Source: Nitrospira sp. ST-bin5 (lineage in GTDB: Bacteria > Nitrospirota > Nitrospiria > Nitrospirales > Nitrospiraceae). From it: a stretch of 64,000 bases of DNA. The notes beneath the pieces were generated by a model. It was not told the origin of the DNA. It was given only the letters and a program-made list of their open reading frames with translations, and searched no databases. This document shows positions 59,378 to 64,000 of this stretch, one piece after another (position 1 is the stretch's first letter; every line of letters begins with the position of its first letter). The stretch lies in contig MSXN01000003.1 in the NCBI GenBank assembly GCA_002083555.1, positions 222,346-286,345 on the forward strand. Direction: 5' to 3'. Made by a program: the position numbers and the translations under genes.

Positions 59378-60415
59378 TTAGTCCCAGGTCCGGGGGTAGT
59401 AACCCGTGTGCCAATACTCAAACAAAATGACCTTCCAGATCTCATCCACGGTCAAATGCTGTTCCCATGGCGGCATCACTGAGGCCCAGGGGAAACCTTC
59501 GTTCGGCAAACCAATACCGCCCTTGGCGACGCGCCAGAAAATGAACGTCTCCTGGAGCTGAGCGATTGTGCCCGGATCGGTAAAGTTCGCAGGAATCGGG
59601 TTGAATGCAAAGGCATGAAGACCCCGACCGTTCAAATTGTCTCCGTGGCAGAAGTGACAGTTCTGGAAGAAGATTTCTCCGCCTTCCTTCACATACTTCA
59701 GATAACCCTGATTCTTTTCATCCCACGGATTGGCGTTAGGGGCCATCAAGCGCCCCATGCCCTGTTCGACGATCAGCTTATTGCTATATTCCTGGTCAAA
59801 CTTCCCTTCCGGGTTGACACGGTACGGATTCTGAGAGGTCTGGAGGGTATAGGTTTTACCATGAACTTTCGTGCTGGCCGGAGGGGCCGGATGCACCGTG
59901 CGCAACTCAACCGGCTCTTCCGACTTTGGCTTCATCGCATTGAAGGAGGTGAAACCAACGAGAACCGGAATCAGAACGAGATACGCGTAGCGGAGCAGCT
60001 TGTTCGCTCCACTCTGGGCATCGAGGACGTTCATTATCGGCTGCTTAAACTTCTTCCAGTCGTCCTCATTCGCGGACACCCACATAAAAACCGCGACGAG
60101 CGACACCGTGCCATACATGGCCCGAACGCTGAACGGAATGGGCGGATAGACGCGGAACTTCAAATAGAGCAACACAAACGCCCAGAACCCGATTCCCTGC
60201 CAGAACCGGGGAACCGCCATACCCATTGAACTGAGCATGTAGCTCAAACCGGTAAAGCCGGCAACGAAGCAGGCTACCTCAAGCAACATTTGGATAGGCA
60301 TATAGCCTTCGACTAAGCGGACGGTATTCGACGGGACGACGTCGAGGATCATCCCGACTAGCAGGAGGAGCGCAATAGCCCCTACAAGCGCGCCGACTGA
60401 CATCAATGCTTTCAT
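59378..60415 (-). CDS. Membrane protein with C-terminal cytochrome c domain
   Basis: The 345-residue product has about five TM helices in the first 165 residues (ALVGAIALLLLVGMIL, MLLEVACFVAGFTGLSYML, FWAFVLLYLKF, AMYGTVSLVAVFMWV, YLVLIPVLVGFTSF). A periplasmic monoheme domain follows with NCHFCHGDNLNGRG and the sixth-ligand candidate Met in ASVMPPWEQH. It is probably a subunit or quinol/cytochrome interface of the bd-like oxidase. It is 38 bases from the next gene. Confidence 0.85.
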   Translation of the reverse strand: MKALMSVGALVGAIALLLLVGMILDVVPSNTVRLVEGYMPIQMLLEVACFVAGFTGLSYMLSSMGMAVPRFWQGIGFWAFVLLYLKFRVYPPIPFSVRAMYGTVSLVAVFMWVSANEDDWKKFKQPIMNVLDAQSGANKLLRYAYLVLIPVLVGFTSFNAMKPKSEEPVELRTVHPAPPASTKVHGKTYTLQTSQNPYRVNPEGKFDQEYSNKLIVEQGMGRLMAPNANPWDEKNQGYLKYVKEGGEIFFQNCHFCHGDNLNGRGLHAFAFNPIPANFTDPGTIAQLQETFIFWRVAKGGIGLPNEGFPWASVMPPWEQHLTVDEIWKVILFEYWHTGYYPRTWD

Positions 60416-60453
60416 GAGTTCACTCCCTTTGGTCTAAAAGATTCACAGCTCAG

Positions 60454-61764
60454 TTACGAAATCTTTGGAGGCTCTTTTCCCTCGTAGACTTGCGAGAGAT
60501 AATCCACAATCTTTTTGAGCGCTCCCGCACTGAGTTTCTGACCAAACACCTTGGGCATCGTATTATCTGGGAATGGCTTCACCACATATGTACTGGGTGA
60601 GACGATCGACTCCATAATGTAATCGGATGTCGACTTGGCTGTCCCTTTATAATCCTTATCCTTGATTCGATTCGGTGCATTCGTTCCCTCTACCAACTTG
60701 GGACCGATTGTTCCATTCGCACCGGGAATGCCAGGAATCGTGTGGCAAGACACGCACTGCGCCTTCGCAAGAATCTGATCGACAGGCTCGGTTCCGTCTG
60801 CCATCAGGGCACTAGGAGGACCAGTTTTTTCTTCCTGCTTCTTCGGACGATCCGCTTCAGGGATAAACTTCTCGTACGACTTCACAATCTCATCAAAGGA
60901 TGGAGCATCCCGGCCTTCGCGGACATACAACCACGTATCAACGGCTGCAAGCTCATCCAGGCTGAGCGATATCGGCGGCTTGTGGATCGCCGGCATCGGG
61001 CTTTCCTTGTCATTGGTTCCCTTGACGCCGAAACCAGCCACTACGTAGCAATTCGGGCAGGCATGCGACTCAGCAATATATTCCTGTCCATTTTCCGCGG
61101 TACCCGACCCAGGAAACGCCTCTTTTTGCGCATATTCACGCTTGGCGGCATTGCCCTTCGAATATTTCGGATCCTCAAGACGCTCTTTGCCGGCGCGCTC
61201 TGGCAAGCCGTTCAGATTGGGAGCACGTTCGCCCAACATGCCAGCGTGGAACGCGTGACAGAGCGGACACTGCCCCTTGCCGATGGCACCCTGCTCTTTA
61301 TTCTTCCCAACTCCGCCGAAAATAATCTTCTCACCCTCATCGGCCAACTGCTGCGCGGTCATACCGCTATACTCAAGCTTCTCTTCCTTTGGAGGAAATC
61401 CACCTTCGACCTGAGGCAACCAGTTTCCATAACCAGAAAGGAAGGCGGCCACGAAGAACATGAGGCCGCCGATTTTGAGTAACGCCCCGAAATTTGGGAA
61501 ATAGATCGCCACCATGAAGGCTGCAGATGTAATCATGACGAGCGAAACCGGCAACAGCCGATTTTCGCCATAGAAGTTCTGCGTGTAGTTCACGATCGCA
61601 ATAAACAAGAGAAACGTCGCCGCCATCCCGATGATGGTCTTGAGCGTGGCCCGCTTCTTTGCTGTTGGATCACTGATGGAGAACTGAAAATACACCAAGA
61701 GGCCGGCCAGCAACGCCAGTGCCGGCCACCCCATCGCTAGTGCTTGATTAATCAAATCGCCCAC
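60454..61764 (-). CDS. Membrane cytochrome c with two heme sites and one Cys-Cys pair lacking His
   Basis: The 436-residue product has four N-terminal TM helices (ALALLAGLLVYFQFSI, GMAATFLLFIAIVNY, LVMITSAAFMVAIYF, IGGLMFFVAAFLSG), then a periplasmic part with heme sites CPLCH (about residue 187) and CVSCH (about 342). Between them CPNCY has the two Cys but Tyr replaces His. A candidate Met ligand is in DNTMPKVFG. It follows the bd-like oxidase gene by 76 bases on the same strand and is probably part of the same complex. Confidence 0.85.
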   Translation of the reverse strand: MGDLINQALAMGWPALALLAGLLVYFQFSISDPTAKKRATLKTIIGMAATFLLFIAIVNYTQNFYGENRLLPVSLVMITSAAFMVAIYFPNFGALLKIGGLMFFVAAFLSGYGNWLPQVEGGFPPKEEKLEYSGMTAQQLADEGEKIIFGGVGKNKEQGAIGKGQCPLCHAFHAGMLGERAPNLNGLPERAGKERLEDPKYSKGNAAKREYAQKEAFPGSGTAENGQEYIAESHACPNCYVVAGFGVKGTNDKESPMPAIHKPPISLSLDELAAVDTWLYVREGRDAPSFDEIVKSYEKFIPEADRPKKQEEKTGPPSALMADGTEPVDQILAKAQCVSCHTIPGIPGANGTIGPKLVEGTNAPNRIKDKDYKGTAKSTSDYIMESIVSPSTYVVKPFPDNTMPKVFGQKLSAGALKKIVDYLSQVYEGKEPPKIS

Positions 61765-61840
61765 GGTTTTAACCTCCTGCGGCTACACCGGGGGAAGGTG
61801 TTTACGACCTTCCCCCTGAGCCAGTTGCTCAATAAGATGG

Positions 61841-63751
61841 TTAGTGGCTACCTGCCGGTTGAGGCGCGCTACCAGGAACCCCCGCCTTTTCACCAGCCGG
61901 AGCCTTCTTTGCCGCTAAGCTTCCAAGCCAGAACACAAAGAGAATGCTGATCCAGAAAAACAAGACGTTGAATGAGATCATGTTTGCGGCAAATCCAACC
62001 GTGTGCGTATAGGCCCACGGCGAATTGTCACGCATGATTTCATTCACATGCCAGAAGAGACGGACCGATGAACGAATGTAACCCATCAGACCCATCATCC
62101 AAGTAAACGCGGTCGCCAACATAATCAGCGCATACTGCGAGCGGGCTGAGATCTTGCCCCACTCGATCGCGCCGGTCTGCTTGGCTCCCTTCATCATGAC
62201 GCTGTTCAAAGCGAACATGAAGAAGAGACAGGAGAGCGTTGTCGCCACCTGCGGAACCGATAATCCAACGCGGACATTAGCTGGGATATAGTATCCGTAA
62301 ATAGCCAGACCAATGATATTGATGTAGGCAAAGAAGAAAAAACATCCCATAAAGATGTTTCCAAATTTCGACCAAGACACGGTCGAAACTTTATTGCCTC
62401 GCATATACCAGACGAAGCTCAACACCGTGGTGGTAATAATGACGTTAATGCCGCCGTTCTTCGCCGACATGACGCCGTAATTACCCAGCACCGGATGCTG
62501 CTGTCCGCCCATGGCCTTCAACTCCGCCGGAGTCATGACCATCGTGTGCGGCGTAATAAAGACCAGGTATCCGCAAGCAAGAATAAACACCAGATACTTG
62601 ATATACCGTTGATACTTCTCTGCTCCGCGCATCCGACCCATCGCCTGCCACAAATAGTAGTTTGTGCTCAGGAACAAGATACCGATCATGGTTGCCTGAA
62701 TAATGAAGAGCCAGGCCAGCAATCCACCCATGAGGGTGATGCCCATCTGTTGACGATAGGCATAGACTTCACGCATGAGCCAGTAGCCGGCAAACGGCAA
62801 CGGGATCAAAAACGCGACACCGAGCGCCATCGCAATGTAACCCATCCAATCATAGTGGGCGCGATCTTCGTCGGTCTTCGAAGCCAGGAACTTATACGCC
62901 GCGTAAGCAGCAACCACACCACCACCGAAGGCCATGTTACCAAGGATACGATGGAGGTTGAGCGGGTTCCATAATGCCGTATGAAGAACGTGCCAGATGT
63001 TCCCGAGGAACCGCCCCTGCTCGTCAACACCGGCCGGCGACATCATGAATCCGATCCACGAATTCGCCAGGAACATGAGCAAGGTCCCGATGATGTTCAA
63101 AATCACCGACATGCTCAGATGGATCCACTTCAGGAATCCCTCTTTCATCTTATCCCAACCATAGTAGTAGATGTAGAGGGTGCCGCTCTCAGCCACGAAC
63201 ATCAACGCGTAGATGTGCATGACCGGACGGAAAATGCTGGACAGATAACCAAAAAACGCAGGATAGAGCGTGAGGAAAGTGAAGATCAGAATGCCCCCGA
63301 GAACGGCCGTCAACGAGTACGCCGTCAGACTAATCTTAATAAAGTCATAGGCGAGCTGATCATACCGCTTCGCCAAGGCCTTATCCTTCGTCACCACACC
63401 CATGAATTCGACGACCATGCAGAAAATCGGAACGGCGAGCACGAAGCTGCCGTAATAGAGATGCTGCTGATTCGCGAACCAGAGGAGCACGCGGCTCTCG
63501 AAGTTATACCGGGGATAATCCCTCGGGCCGTCGACCGTCTTCGGGGCAGGCGCTCCAACCACGATGCCTTCCGTCTTATAATAGACGTCACGCCCCTTCT
63601 CAACCTTTGCATCCTCCTTCTTTGCCGCGTCAGGCGCATCCGCACCGATTGCCAGTGACGGAAGCGACACCACCACAGGAAACAGGAGGAGGCCAACCAT
63701 CGCGCAGAGCGCCATGATTGAGAACACCTTCTTCCGGGTTACAAGGGCCAT
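61841..63751 (-). CDS. Cytochrome bd-like terminal oxidase, large subunit
   Basis: The 636-residue product has a signal peptide and about 14 TM helices, more than the nine of CydA. CydA-type landmarks are visible: NQQHLYYGSFVLAVPIF (His like heme b595 ligand), LFVAESGTLYIYYYGWDKM, HLSMSVILNIIG, LANSWIGFMMSPAGV and LHRILGNMAFGGGV (His like heme b558 ligand). There is no CydB gene nearby; the neighbours are cytochromes c, so cytochrome c rather than quinol may be the donor. Nitrospira is known to rely on a novel bd-like oxidase. AAGGAGG five bases upstream sets the start at 63751. Confidence 0.85.
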   Translation of the reverse strand: MALVTRKKVFSIMALCAMVGLLLFPVVVSLPSLAIGADAPDAAKKEDAKVEKGRDVYYKTEGIVVGAPAPKTVDGPRDYPRYNFESRVLLWFANQQHLYYGSFVLAVPIFCMVVEFMGVVTKDKALAKRYDQLAYDFIKISLTAYSLTAVLGGILIFTFLTLYPAFFGYLSSIFRPVMHIYALMFVAESGTLYIYYYGWDKMKEGFLKWIHLSMSVILNIIGTLLMFLANSWIGFMMSPAGVDEQGRFLGNIWHVLHTALWNPLNLHRILGNMAFGGGVVAAYAAYKFLASKTDEDRAHYDWMGYIAMALGVAFLIPLPFAGYWLMREVYAYRQQMGITLMGGLLAWLFIIQATMIGILFLSTNYYLWQAMGRMRGAEKYQRYIKYLVFILACGYLVFITPHTMVMTPAELKAMGGQQHPVLGNYGVMSAKNGGINVIITTTVLSFVWYMRGNKVSTVSWSKFGNIFMGCFFFFAYINIIGLAIYGYYIPANVRVGLSVPQVATTLSCLFFMFALNSVMMKGAKQTGAIEWGKISARSQYALIMLATAFTWMMGLMGYIRSSVRLFWHVNEIMRDNSPWAYTHTVGFAANMISFNVLFFWISILFVFWLGSLAAKKAPAGEKAGVPGSAPQPAGSH

Positions 63752-63818
63752 GGGATACCTCCTTAATGCATTACGAAAAAGACTCATCGCAAGCCCCAAA
63801 ATCTACCGCAGCGCCGAA

Positions 63819-63944
63819 CTACTTGCGGAACATGTACCAGAAGTCCAGGCCCTGCATATCCATCAGAAAATGGTCAACCATCAGGAAGAATCCTACGCAG
63901 ATCACCACAGAGATAATCCCATATAGAACGTTCTGCCCCATCAT
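63819..63944 (-). CDS. Single-helix membrane peptide of 41 residues, possible small oxidase subunit
   Basis: The product MMGQNVLYGIISVVICVGFF continues with one helix (GIISVVICVGFFLMV) followed by HFLMDMQGLDFWYMFRK. GAGGAGG lies just before two consecutive ATG codons (63944 and 63941); the second, with five-base spacing, is equally likely. It stands 67 bases before the bd-like oxidase start. In size and position it resembles CydX/CydS or CcoQ, single-helix subunits of terminal oxidases, though no sequence similarity is claimed. Confidence 0.68.
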   Translation of the reverse strand: MMGQNVLYGIISVVICVGFFLMVDHFLMDMQGLDFWYMFRK

Positions 63945-64000
63945 CTCCTCCTCATCAGATCGATCAAAGTTTCACAACCGTCAGACTCACAGCGGCCCTG

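Noticed and set aside
1..64000. tRNA, rRNA, CRISPR or insertion-sequence genes
   Set aside because: Intergenic gaps are short, and none showed a cloverleaf, direct-repeat array or transposase reading frame.

Overview
The window is GC-rich (about 60% by eye), densely coded DNA. It most resembles a nitrite-oxidising Nitrospira (phylum Nitrospirota). The indications are a nitrite-oxidoreductase-type gamma subunit with its TorD-like chaperone and ferredoxin, several pentaheme c-type cytochromes, an unusual bd-like oxidase among membrane-anchored cytochromes c, and a Pup (prokaryotic ubiquitin-like) gene, which outside Actinobacteria is typical of Nitrospirota. The catalytic NXR subunits (nxrA, nxrB) are not in the window. 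No tRNA, rRNA, CRISPR array, transposase or phage gene was seen. All identifications are from reading the sequence; no database search was run.

Region by region: 1-7.1 kb holds lipoprotein/PDZ, AlgH, nitrilase, SmbP-like, rhodanese, pentaheme cytochrome and HDAC-like genes. 7.1-16.6 kb holds a TPR protein, a PD-(D/E)XK-like protein, oligoendopeptidase F, a Fur-box-controlled Bfd ferredoxin, a large SNF2/SWIM helicase, a flavoprotein coupled to a tiny zinc ribbon, and a DUF192 protein. 16.6-23.1 kb holds the (p)ppGpp enzyme, RecJ, Pup and a K+-independent proton-pumping pyrophosphatase. 23.3-29.2 kb is an accessory island: a type IIG restriction-modification protein fused in frame to a Fic domain, with a probable Fic antitoxin encoded in another frame inside the junction, followed by a YefM/YoeB pair. 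29.2-42.9 kb is a nitrite-oxidation accessory region, nearly all on the minus strand: two pentaheme cytochromes, PDZ protein, two gamma-subunit-like heme proteins, NHL propeller, TatA, TPR protein, membrane protein, B12-radical SAM protein, TorD-like chaperone, ferredoxin and a metallo-protein. 43.1-57.5 kb is housekeeping: WD40 protein, sigma-54 two-component system, secF-secD-yajC-tgt-argS, heptosyltransferase and mobA. 57.5-64 kb is a respiratory operon read on the minus strand: a 41-residue membrane peptide, the bd-like oxidase, two membrane cytochromes c and a diheme/gamma-domain cytochrome, closed by a strong terminator.

How the parts fit (inference): electrons from nitrite oxidation would pass through gamma-type heme proteins and cytochromes c to the bd-like oxidase. 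The TorD chaperone, TatA and MobA would serve assembly and export of the molybdenum enzyme, which itself lies elsewhere. Features that stand out are the nested antitoxin in the RM-Fic fusion, the orphan Pup, four copies of a roughly 120-170 bp inverted-repeat element between genes, the small subunit candidate of the bd-like oxidase, and a four-cysteine insert in the sigma-54 activator.
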